Positions 1 through 6,927 of a stretch of 11,195 nt of DNA are shown piece after piece (position 1 is the stretch's first letter; each line of letters begins with the position of its first letter). The translations under genes were made by a program, and so were the position numbers. Source of the stretch: JADHUC01 sp964617665 (GTDB taxonomy: Bacteria; Planctomycetota; Planctomycetia; Pirellulales; Pirellulaceae). The stretch lies in contig CAZUAH010000463.1 of assembly GCA_964617665.1 (NCBI GenBank), positions 1 to 11,195 on the forward strand. The letters are read 5' to 3'. The notes under the pieces were generated by a model. The model worked only from the letters and a program-made list of their open reading frames with translations. It was not told where the DNA came from and did no database searches.

Positions 1-1
1 G

Positions 2-853
2 TTGGCTGATCGAAGGTTGGCCCCAGTGTGCAATGTCCAGGTGGTGCACGCCCCAATTGATAATGAAACCGGCACAGTAGTCCCAGATCAAGTACCAGCC
101 GGGCCAATCGACACAATAGGGCGTGTATGGCCTCATCTGCGCCGGACCGACGTACATCTCGTAATCGAATCCATCGGGCACGGGTGCGGGTGTCGCCGGA
201 CCTTTGTACTTCGGTTGGTATTTGGGACCGGGAGCGGCGACTTCGACTTTGCTCACTTTACCGAGGTAACCGAAACGGGCAAGGTTGCACGCATGGCGGA
301 ACCTCGGATCAGACCGCTGCTGTGTGCCCGTTTGAAAAATGCGACCGTAGCGTCGCACCGCGTCGCGAATGGCCACGCACTCCGAGACGGCCACGCCCAA
401 CGGCTTTTCGCAGTACATGTCCTTGCCTGCTCGCGCCGCGGCCACAGCGATCACCGCATGCCAGTGGTCCTGAGGGCTGATCACAACTGCATCCACATCG
501 TCGCGGCCCAGCACTTCGCGGAAGTCGTTGTACATGTCACACGGCTTGCCGGCGCCGCCTCGGTTGGCCGCATTGTGGTCGTCGACGATCTTGGCAGCGC
601 GTTCGCGCATATTACGCTTCACATCGCACACAGCTACCACTTGTGCCCCAGCCACGGGTAAGAGCGATCGCATATTGCCCGTACCACGGCCACCTGTGCC
701 GATGATTCCCAAGGTTACACGCTCTGACGGCGAATCTGCGCCGTCCAGCCCCAGGGCTGTGGCAGGTATGACCAATGGCGCCGCCGCCAATGCGGACGCG
801 CGGCGGACGAAGTGTCGTCGTGTGATTCCTCTTCTGTCGTTGTATCTCTTCAT
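2..853 (-). CDS. Gfo/Idh/MocA family oxidoreductase with Tat signal, 3' end cut off by the window
   Basis: Reading leftward from the ATG at 853-851 gives 284 codons with no stop before the window edge, so the C-terminus is missing. The N-terminus has a twin-arginine export signal (TRRHFVRRAS, then an Ala-rich stretch ending PATALG at about residues 11-35). A Rossmann nucleotide-binding motif follows (LGIIGTGGRGTGNM, about 48-61). The family's EKP motif is present (MYCEKPLGV, about 147-155), as is the late motif NWGVHHLDIAHWG near the cut end. Family members are NAD(P)-dependent dehydrogenases or related sugar-modifying enzymes. The exported planctomycete members are numerous and mostly lack a known substrate, so none is assigned here. 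A GGAG at 864-861 lies seven bases before the ATG and supports this start. The gene is divergent from the HzsA-related gene. Family assignment is secure; the exact reaction is unknown. Confidence 0.9.
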   Translation of the reverse strand, partial: MKRYNDRRGITRRHFVRRASALAAAPLVIPATALGLDGADSPSERVTLGIIGTGGRGTGNMRSLLPVAGAQVVAVCDVKRNMRERAAKIVDDHNAANRGGAGKPCDMYNDFREVLGRDDVDAVVISPQDHWHAVIAVAAARAGKDMYCEKPLGVAVSECVAIRDAVRRYGRIFQTGTQQRSDPRFRHACNLARFGYLGKVSKVEVAAPGPKYQPKYKGPATPAPVPDGFDYEMYVGPAQMRPYTPYCVDWPGWYLIWDYCAGFIINWGVHHLDIAHWGQPSISQ

Positions 854-860
854 GGCATGG

Positions 861-864
861 CTCC
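861..864 (-). promoter_or_regulatory. Ribosome binding site of the Gfo/Idh/MocA gene
   Basis: Read on the minus strand this is GGAG, seven bases before the ATG at 853. It favours that start over an ATG at 866, which lies in a different frame and leads to a short shadow reading frame. Confidence 0.6.
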
Positions 865-1038
865 ATTCGAGGATTTGGTGTCGGTAGGTGTCCGTATTAT
901 CAACACTGTGCAAGAACTTCTCAACTCCATTCAGGCCAACTCGCAAAGAAGCGTTGAGTTCATCGACCGTTCAGTCTAACTTGTACGAATGGCGATGTTT
1001 GTGCCTCGCCGAAGCGCAGTGTATCAAGGGACTGGAAG

Positions 1039-4000
1039 ATGAATCGAAAGCATCGGACTGTGTACCTCGCGGCGTGCATGGCTGTGGGGCTGTTTGGCTT
1101 GGCTGAAGCAGCTCGCGGAGAAGTGATTGGTTATACCGTCAAGTCCGAGGGAAACGACACGGTGTTAACCAGTGTTGTCGTGACTCGCGGCAAGGGTACG
1201 GTTGCCTTCGATGCGTCAAAGTTGACCCGTGCGACAGTGACGCACTTCAAGTCCTCGCACACAAGAAACGTTGTCTACACCGCCGGATGCGATGCGCCGT
1301 CGTCCGAGAATCGAACCGTTCTGTTGGGAGATCTGAAGCTGACGACCGGATTGATCAATCCAGGTAATGGCAAATTGACCGGAGCGCCGGTGCTCGACGG
1401 ACCACAAGCTACTCCAGGCATTGCGGTTACGTTCGACCCTCCCATCGTGAACCTCCCGGGCGATGACGTCGTGCTGTTCGAGGTTCAACGCGGCGACAGC
1501 CCTGCAGGAGGTGACGCTTTTCACGTTGGTCCGCTGCATTGGAAGCCGGATCTGCGGGGAATCACAGTTCGCGCGTTTGACATTACGTTCGATCACCCGC
1601 GAGCGATGATGGTCGCGCAGTATGTGCCCTATTTGTTCCACCAGCCAACCAAGTCGCTCGAAGACCTGCAGACGCAACCGCTGGAGACGGCCTTTTCACC
1701 GGGTGGCTTCAAAGCCTTGCCTGTCGCTATCGACTTGACCGCCTTGGGATATGCCGAAGGCGGCACGGTGGATGGACTTTTCTTTCAAGACGCCGATTCG
1801 CCAAGCGTCCGGTTCGACCCTGTACTGATCGCTGGCCTGCCTTCGCCCGAACCGCCGAACATTCTGGAGAAGATTCCCGAGTTGCCGGAGTGCAAAACGG
1901 GCGATCTGCTGGCAAAGTTCCTGGACGGCCCCATGGTCGACGTGGACGAAATCGTTTTTGCCGAACGTATTCCTGGCAATGATCACTGGTATGCGAACTT
2001 CGGGCATTATTGGTGCGGTCGACAGGAGTATCCTATCCAGCGACTGCCCGAGGATTGGGAGCCGGATCCGATTTTCAAAACTGGCGGGCGGTTGTGCCTG
2101 TTGAATCTTCGAACCGGCCAGTTGAAGGTGCTGCTGGACGATCCGTCGGGCGGCGTACGCGATCCGCAGGTGCATTACGACGGCGACAAGATCCTGTTTT
2201 CCTACCGGGAAGGTGACCAGCCCTATTACCACCTGTACGAAATCAATACGGACGGCACCGATCTGGTGCAATTGACCGACGGATCGTGCAACGACATCGA
2301 GCCGACCTACCTGCCCGGCAGTGGCATCGTGTTCTGTTCCAGCCGCTGCAATCGCGTGGTCAATTGTTGGCGCACGCCAGTGGCGACACTCCATCGCTGT
2401 GACGGCGACGGAGGTAACGTGCGCGCGATCTCGACCAACGTCGAGCACGACAACACGCCATGGGTCTTGCCCGACGGTCGCATCCTGTACATGCGGTGGG
2501 AGTACGTCGACCGCCACCAATTGGCTTTCCATCATCTTTGGACAACGAATCCAGACGGCACCGGGCAGATGGTTTACTACGGCAACCAGTACCCGGGAAC
2601 GGCTGTGTTGGACACTAAACCGTTTCCTGTGCCAGGCAAGTATCCCGGCATCACCATGTTGGACGCCAAGCCGATTCCGGGCACCGACAAAGTTGTGGCC
2701 TCGTTTTCGCCACGGCATGGTAGGCCCGAGCACATGGGTGTTGTTACCGTTGTCGACCCCAGCACCGGCCCCGACAACACGCACGCGACCAGGCCGGTAA
2801 GCCAACCGGGCAAGCTGTTCCGGGATCCCTATGCCTTCTCGGAAAACTGTTTCCTGGTGGCAGACGGACAAGGCATTTGGGTGATGGATGGCCAAGGAAA
2901 CACGGACCTAGTCTATCGGCCGGCAGCGGGCAGTCGTCTTGAATGTCATGAACCGCGACCGCTTCGCCCACGGCCGCGCGAACGTACCGTTCCGTCGCGA
3001 GTTGATCTATCGCAGGGCACCGGACGATTGATGCTCAGCGACATCTACCACGGTCGTAACATGGCGGGCGTCGAACGCGGCGAAATCGCGAAGCTGCTAG
3101 TGCTGGAGCAGTTGCCCAAGCCCGTCAACTTCTCCGGAGGACCGTGGCCGTTGAGCGTTGGCGGCACGTTCACGTTGGCTCGCGCCCTGGGCACCGTGCC
3201 TGTGGAACCTGACGGCTCGGCGCATTTCGAGGCCCCTGCGTTGCGCTCGCTGTTCTTTGTGGCGCTGGACGAAAACGACCTGTCGGTCAAACGGATGCAG
3301 AGCTTCGTGTCGGTGCAGCCCGGCGAGACAGCGGGCTGCGTGGGCTGTCACGAGCAGCGTCTGGAACCGCCGCGGGCACAGTCGGAGCGGAAAAAGGGGA
3401 CAGGTCCAATTTGCCGGAACGGCCCGGAGGGTGCTGCGCACCAACGAAGTGCGCGCCAATTGGACCTGTCCCCTTTTTCCATGCCGATGGCCTTGCGGCG
3501 AGCGCCCAGCCGAATCGAACGTTTCGCCGACGTTCCCGACGTCTTGGATTTTCCTCGCCACGTTCAGCCCATTCTGGACCGCCATTGCGTCGAGTGCCAC
3601 AACCCAGAGCAATACGACGGTCGGGTCGATCTGACCGGCGATCACACGCCGCTGTTTTCGCAGAGCTATTGGACGATTATTCAACGATCGTTGATCGCCG
3701 ACGGGCGAAATCAGCCGTACGGCAATCGTGCTCCGCGAACAATCGGCACTGGCGCCGCCCGGTTGTTGAGCTTGTTGGACGGCTCTCACTACAAGGCGAA
3801 GCTATCTGATCGCGAGTACACGACCCTGCGGTTGTGGATCGAAACCAGCGCGACCTATCCTGGCACGTATGCGGCATTGGGATCCGGAATGACGCCGGTG
3901 GAATTCCCTGTGGATGTGATGGAACGCCGGTGTGGCGGCTGTCACGGTTCGCCGCCGAACACGAAACCGGTGATCGGCAAAGGAATTTATTTCACGTTCG

Positions 4001-4443
4001 GCAAAACCGGTCCGCCGTTGCCCCTGGTCCACGATCTTGCAGACCTCAAGAAGATCCGCGGGGCGATGGGGTACTTCAAGTTCGGTCGCAGCCGCACGCC
4101 GCAATCGCTGTGCAATCTCACCCGACCGGACAAGTCGCTGCTTGTGCGAGCACCGCTTTCGGAAAACGCTGGTGGACTCGGGCTGTGCGATCCAATCGTA
4201 TTTGCGGATGCGAATGATCCCGACTATCAAGCGATTCTATCAGCGATCGCCGAAGCCAGCCGAGAACATCAGATCGCAAAGCGTTTCGACATGCCCGGCT
4301 TCCGGCCAAACGATCACTACATCATCCAGATGCAACGGTACGGGGCCTTGCCTGCCGACCTTGCCCCAGACGAACCGATCGACGTCTACGCCATCGACCA
4401 GGTGTATTGGCGTTCGCACTGGTATCAACCCGTCTCGCGGTAG
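1039..4443 (+). CDS. HzsA-related secreted protein: beta-propeller plus c-type haem motifs
   Basis: The product has 1134 residues. A signal peptide at about 1-27 (YLAACMAVGLFGLAEAARG) predicts export. Residues 30-270 form an N-terminal region I do not recognise. DHWYANFGHYW (315-325) and repeated propeller blades such as NDIEPTYLPGSGIVFCSSRC (418-437) match the middle region of hydrazine-synthase alpha-like (HzsA-related) proteins. Three CxxCH haem-binding motifs follow: CVGCH (767-771), CVECH (850-854) and CGGCH (965-969). True HzsA belongs to anammox hydrazine synthase. Paralogues are common in non-anammox planctomycetes and have no established reaction, and no beta or gamma subunit gene lies nearby, so a periplasmic electron-transfer or oxidoreductase role is only inferred. 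AAGGGA at 1026-1031 lies seven bases before the ATG. Two insertions are visible: a 17-residue tandem duplication at 518-551 and a palindrome-encoded stretch at about 784-814. The gene could be functional or in early decay; the frame is intact. Confidence 0.85.
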   Translation: MNRKHRTVYLAACMAVGLFGLAEAARGEVIGYTVKSEGNDTVLTSVVVTRGKGTVAFDASKLTRATVTHFKSSHTRNVVYTAGCDAPSSENRTVLLGDLKLTTGLINPGNGKLTGAPVLDGPQATPGIAVTFDPPIVNLPGDDVVLFEVQRGDSPAGGDAFHVGPLHWKPDLRGITVRAFDITFDHPRAMMVAQYVPYLFHQPTKSLEDLQTQPLETAFSPGGFKALPVAIDLTALGYAEGGTVDGLFFQDADSPSVRFDPVLIAGLPSPEPPNILEKIPELPECKTGDLLAKFLDGPMVDVDEIVFAERIPGNDHWYANFGHYWCGRQEYPIQRLPEDWEPDPIFKTGGRLCLLNLRTGQLKVLLDDPSGGVRDPQVHYDGDKILFSYREGDQPYYHLYEINTDGTDLVQLTDGSCNDIEPTYLPGSGIVFCSSRCNRVVNCWRTPVATLHRCDGDGGNVRAISTNVEHDNTPWVLPDGRILYMRWEYVDRHQLAFHHLWTTNPDGTGQMVYYGNQYPGTAVLDTKPFPVPGKYPGITMLDAKPIPGTDKVVASFSPRHGRPEHMGVVTVVDPSTGPDNTHATRPVSQPGKLFRDPYAFSENCFLVADGQGIWVMDGQGNTDLVYRPAAGSRLECHEPRPLRPRPRERTVPSRVDLSQGTGRLMLSDIYHGRNMAGVERGEIAKLLVLEQLPKPVNFSGGPWPLSVGGTFTLARALGTVPVEPDGSAHFEAPALRSLFFVALDENDLSVKRMQSFVSVQPGETAGCVGCHEQRLEPPRAQSERKKGTGPICRNGPEGAAHQRSARQLDLSPFSMPMALRRAPSRIERFADVPDVLDFPRHVQPILDRHCVECHNPEQYDGRVDLTGDHTPLFSQSYWTIIQRSLIADGRNQPYGNRAPRTIGTGAARLLSLLDGSHYKAKLSDREYTTLRLWIETSATYPGTYAALGSGMTPVEFPVDVMERRCGGCHGSPPNTKPVIGKGIYFTFGKTGPPLPLVHDLADLKKIRGAMGYFKFGRSRTPQSLCNLTRPDKSLLVRAPLSENAGGLGLCDPIVFADANDPDYQAILSAIAEASREHQIAKRFDMPGFRPNDHYIIQMQRYGALPADLAPDEPIDVYAIDQVYWRSHWYQPVSR
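2590..2691 (+). repeat. Diverged 2 x 51-bp in-frame tandem duplication
   Basis: Codons 518-534 (YPGTAVLDTKPFPVPGK) and 535-551 (YPGITMLDAKPIPGTDK) align without gaps at 9 of 17 residues and 32 of 51 bases. The second unit looks like the canonical family sequence, because it runs into DKVVASFSPRHG. The first unit is therefore probably the extra copy. The divergence suggests an old duplication within the propeller domain. Confidence 0.7.
3389..3480. repeat. 92-bp palindromic (REP-like) element inside the HzsA-related gene
   Basis: Positions 3389-3411 and 3458-3480 are perfect 23-base inverted repeats; the left arm contains AAAAAGGGGACAGGTCC. The 46-base loop (3412-3457) holds two smaller perfect hairpins: GCCG-GAA-CGGC at 3413-3423 and GGTGC-TGC-GCACC at 3430-3442. 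The whole folds as a long stem closing a branched loop. It is translated as residues 784-814 between the first CxxCH motif and the conserved PMALRR stretch. None of the three forward frames has a stop within it. GGGGACAGG-type palindromes are, from memory, dispersed repeats in planctomycete genomes, but I cannot confirm that here. It looks like a mobile palindromic repeat that entered a gene without breaking it. Confidence 0.85.
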
Positions 4444-4585
4444 GTCTTCTAATTCAGCGACGCCGTTCTGTAACCTTTCTGGCATCTCTGGATCAATCCC
4501 TGTCGTAGGGACACGCGGTTGGCGACTGCGTCGTTTGGCCCGCAGCCCCGCCACCAAACACATCATTACCAATAAGGCGAATCAA

Positions 4586-4810
4586 ATGACGATAGAACGA
4601 GCACTTCGCGCCATGGCTGGGATCGTCGTACTACTGAGCATCACACTGGCAATCACCGTCAGCCCCTGGTGGCTAGCGTTCACGGCATTCGCCGGACTGA
4701 ATCTGCTCCAGTCAGCTTTCACGAACTGGTGTCCCGCCGTATGGATGTTAAGCAAACTCGGCCTGCGCCCGTGTCGCGCCGAGCCAGCACCAACATCATT
4801 CGTTTTGTGA
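4586..4810 (+). CDS. DUF2892 (YgaP transmembrane-type) small membrane protein
   Basis: The product has 74 residues and starts MTIERALRAMAGIVVLLS. Two hydrophobic segments lie at about residues 9-25 and 27-44, joined by SPWW, with a following SAFTNWCP (43-50). The layout of basic N-terminus, AG-VVLLS, SPWWLAFTAFAGLNLLQSAF and CP matches the DUF2892 inner-membrane family, which includes the membrane part of the rhodanese YgaP. Here there is no rhodanese domain. The role is unknown; a sulfur-related function is only suggested by relatives. AAGG at 4574-4577 lies eight bases upstream of the ATG and supports this start. A longer reading frame begins inside the upstream gene in another frame, but its first part has no family resemblance. 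The C-terminal tail (RPCRAEPAPTSFVL) looks unconserved. Confidence 0.85.
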   Translation: MTIERALRAMAGIVVLLSITLAITVSPWWLAFTAFAGLNLLQSAFTNWCPAVWMLSKLGLRPCRAEPAPTSFVL

Positions 4811-4842
4811 CGCTAGCAATGGCGGCTGGTATTTCAGACGCA

Positions 4843-4848
4843 TAGAAT
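4843..4848 (+). promoter_or_regulatory. Possible -10 box of the sialidase gene
   Basis: TAGAAT lies 33 bases before the preferred sialidase start and resembles a sigma-70 -10 hexamer. No convincing -35 box sits 16-18 bases upstream (TGGCGG is the nearest). Weak support, from sequence resemblance only. Confidence 0.25.
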
Positions 4849-4866
4849 ATGGGCACGCCTCTTGTT

Positions 4867-4874
4867 GGAAGGAG
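4867..4874 (+). promoter_or_regulatory. Strong ribosome binding site that decides the sialidase start
   Basis: GGAAGGAG ends seven bases before the ATG at 4882. This favours 4882 over the upstream in-frame ATG at 4849, which would put the ribosome binding site inside the gene and add eleven residues in front of the signal peptide. Confidence 0.75.
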
Positions 4875-4881
4875 CGAGCCC

Positions 4882-5985
4882 ATGATGCGTTTCTTCGTAT
4901 ACGTCACGACGTTGTTTTCCGTGACAGCGGCGTCCGGGGCGGAACCGGGCAGGCCCGTAATCACACAAAGCGACATCTTTGTCAGCAGACACGACGGGTA
5001 TCACACGTTCCGTATTCCCGCACTTGTTGCCTCCAAGAGTGGAGTCCTATTGGCCTTTTGCGAAGGCCGGAAGAACAGCTCGTCCGACGCCGGCGACATC
5101 GACCTTGTGTTGAAGCGGAGCGCGGATAACGGTGAAACCTGGGGGAAGATGCAGCTTGTCTGGGACGACGGCCAGAACACGATTGGCAATCCTTGCGCGG
5201 TTGTGGATCGTGACACCGGCGCGGTTTGGCTCGCATACACGCGCAACAACGACGGCGTGTTCGTGATGAAAAGCGCGAACGAAGGCGCGACTTGGACAGA
5301 TCCGGTCGATATCACCGGCGACGTGAAACAACCCGACTGGAGTTGGTATGCCACAGGGCCCGGGCACGGGATTCAATTGAAGTGTGGCAGATTGCTCATC
5401 CCGTGCGACCATCGCATACGCGGATTGCCGCGCCCGGATTCGCTGGCGCATGTAATCTACAGCGACAATCACGGAGCCACTTGGAACCTGGGCGGGAGCC
5501 TGAGCAAGAAGACGAACGAATGTGAGGCCGTCGAAACGGTAGACGGTTCGGTGTACCTGAACGTACGAAGCAAGCACGGCAAGAACCGCCGCATTTACGC
5601 ATGGAGCAAAGACGGTGGCGAAAGCTGGTCGGACGTCGAGTTCGACGATACGCTGATCAGTCCTCAATGCCAGGCGAGCATCGTCCGGTTCACCGACGCT
5701 TCACGACACGACAGAAAACGCATTCTTTTCTCGAACCCAGCCGCCACATCGCGGACACGCATGACCGTACGGATCAGCTACGACGAGTGCAAGTCATGGA
5801 ACGCGGGCCGCGTGCTTCACGAAGGGCCATCGGCCTACTCCAATTTGTGCATCGCGCCCGACATGACCATCTGCTGTCTGTACGAGCGCGGAGACAAGCA
5901 TGCCTACGAACGGCTCACGTTCGCCCGTTTCAACCTCCAATGGCTCAGCAACGAAACGGACCGATTGGAGGAGCCGTGTCAGTAG
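4882..5985 (+). CDS. Secreted exo-alpha-sialidase (GH33-type, BNR/Asp-box propeller)
   Basis: The product has 367 residues from the ATG at 4882. A signal peptide (FFVYVTTLFSVTAASG, 4-19) predicts export. The FRIP motif YHTFRIPALV places the first Arg of the carboxylate-binding triad at R44. Other likely active-site residues, by comparison with bacterial sialidases, are D69 (SSDAGDID), E213 (TNECEAVE), R229 (LNVRS), an Arg within RTRMTVR (291-297) and nucleophile Y319 (SAYSNL). Asp-boxes are SADNGETW (80-87), SANEGATW (131-138), SDNHGATW (194-201) and SKDGGESW (242-249); a fifth, SYDECKSW (299-306), is degenerate. GH33 enzymes release terminal sialic acids from glycans, so this probably acts on external glycoconjugates. 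No sialic acid uptake or catabolism genes are in view. The gene converges on the HNH gene and seems to be a single unit. The family call is confident; the exact substrate linkage is not known. Confidence 0.88.
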   Translation: MMRFFVYVTTLFSVTAASGAEPGRPVITQSDIFVSRHDGYHTFRIPALVASKSGVLLAFCEGRKNSSSDAGDIDLVLKRSADNGETWGKMQLVWDDGQNTIGNPCAVVDRDTGAVWLAYTRNNDGVFVMKSANEGATWTDPVDITGDVKQPDWSWYATGPGHGIQLKCGRLLIPCDHRIRGLPRPDSLAHVIYSDNHGATWNLGGSLSKKTNECEAVETVDGSVYLNVRSKHGKNRRIYAWSKDGGESWSDVEFDDTLISPQCQASIVRFTDASRHDRKRILFSNPAATSRTRMTVRISYDECKSWNAGRVLHEGPSAYSNLCIAPDMTICCLYERGDKHAYERLTFARFNLQWLSNETDRLEEPCQ

Positions 5986-6138
5986 GAGCCACCGGCGGTG
6001 GTGACGCTACTGAATTGGGGAGGTGTCAGACGGTGAAGGGCAGCACCGCTGGTTTGGCCAGCCGGTCAGTTTGCCATCGGCTTCTGCTGTGAATGTGGCT
6101 GTCTCTGGCTTGGGAAGCTCGCGAGCGAACCGAGACGA

Positions 6139-6927
6139 TCAGGCTAGCAGCGCTTTGGCCATTGCCGAGTATTCGCCGTTGGGCTGCTGCGCGGCGGTGA
6201 GTCTAGCGTCGACGCTGGCAACATAACCCGGCAATTGCGGATCCGGGTCCCCTTTCGCAATCTGAAGGGCCGCCAAGTCCCGGCCAATTGTCAGCAGCTT
6301 CAAGAAGCTCAGCCGATCCCGCCGCATCTCCACCAGTTCTTCTCGATTCAACTGAAGGGATTCGATGGTCTCTTTGCCATACGGGTCGTCGTCAATCGGG
6401 TAGGCATACTCTGCACGAAACGAGATGTACTGCTCCGGGTCTTCCTCGTCTGGTTTGATGAACATGGGGATCTCGGCGTCAAGCGAGTCGTCATGTGACG
6501 TTGCACGATCGGCCGGATTCTGGAGAGAAAACAGGTTTCTCTTGTGTCGCTGGTTGCAAAGTTGGCAAGCCAGAAACAGGTTGGACCAATCGTAGGCCAA
6601 CCAATAGTACCCTGGACGACTGAGTGTGTCCCCCTTGCTTTGTACCCAACCTGCCTTGGGACGGAAGTGTTCGACGTCGCCGTATGAGATGTGCGTGATC
6701 TTTGATTCACAGAAGCAACACTTCTCATGCTGAGCTTCGGTCAGAGCGGACTTGACTGACTTGGCCCCGTAGATATCCGAATCAAACTCGAATCTCTTCT
6801 GGCCGGTTTGATAGTCCTGCGGGGCTGCGTCGTACTCGTCGCGCATTGCCTGGGTCTTCTTGGGACCGCGGTAGTTGGGCAGACGCAGAATGGGCGGGGC
6901 CTGAGCCGGCTTGTCGATCTGAATCAC
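6139..6927 (-). CDS. ptuB: HNH endonuclease, PtuB-like (Septu-type defence)
   Basis: The product has 262 residues. The start is GTG at 6927-6925, which overlaps the TGA stop of the upstream ATPase gene as GTGA and implies translational coupling. The next in-frame Met is residue 28. A Cys pair (KCCFCES, C70 and C73) and a second pair (ACQLCNQRHK, C121 and C124) probably bind zinc. Between them are DVEHFRPK (E86, H87) and YDWSNLFLAC (N116), which form the HNH nuclease core. This matches the HNH family (TIGR02646-like) found beside AAA ATPases in Septu systems and in some retrons. In Septu, PtuB is the nuclease partner of the PtuA ATPase and the two together restrict phage. The Asp- and Glu-rich segment after residue 145 and the C-terminal helices are probably partner-binding, which is inference. 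No reverse transcriptase lies in the window, so a retron form is not supported. Confidence 0.82.
   Translation of the reverse strand: MIQIDKPAQAPPILRLPNYRGPKKTQAMRDEYDAAPQDYQTGQKRFEFDSDIYGAKSVKSALTEAQHEKCCFCESKITHISYGDVEHFRPKAGWVQSKGDTLSRPGYYWLAYDWSNLFLACQLCNQRHKRNLFSLQNPADRATSHDDSLDAEIPMFIKPDEEDPEQYISFRAEYAYPIDDDPYGKETIESLQLNREELVEMRRDRLSFLKLLTIGRDLAALQIAKGDPDPQLPGYVASVDARLTAAQQPNGEYSAMAKALLA

Noticed and set aside
2..661. A 219-codon plus-strand open frame at the left edge
   Set aside because: It is antisense to the oxidoreductase gene, which has a Tat signal, a Rossmann motif and an EKP motif on the other strand.
1696..2895. A 399-codon open frame on the minus strand
   Set aside because: It lies antisense inside the HzsA-related gene, whose sequence has clear family motifs; the antisense product resembles nothing known and follows from GC-rich codon bias.
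1039..4443. Evidence for anammox metabolism
   Set aside because: HzsA relatives are widespread in non-anammox planctomycetes, and no other hydrazine synthase or dehydrogenase gene is in the window.
4444..4585. A tRNA-like or terminator structure between the HzsA-related and DUF2892 genes
   Set aside because: GGATCAATCCC looks briefly like a T-arm, but its stem does not pair beyond two bases and no acceptor or anticodon arm fits. The hairpin TCCCT-GTCGT-AGGGA (4497-4511) has only five pairs and no T-run.
5989..6001. Hairpin CCACC-GGC-GGTGG just after the sialidase stop as a terminator
   Set aside because: The stem has five pairs and no T-run follows on either strand, so a rho-independent terminator is not supported.
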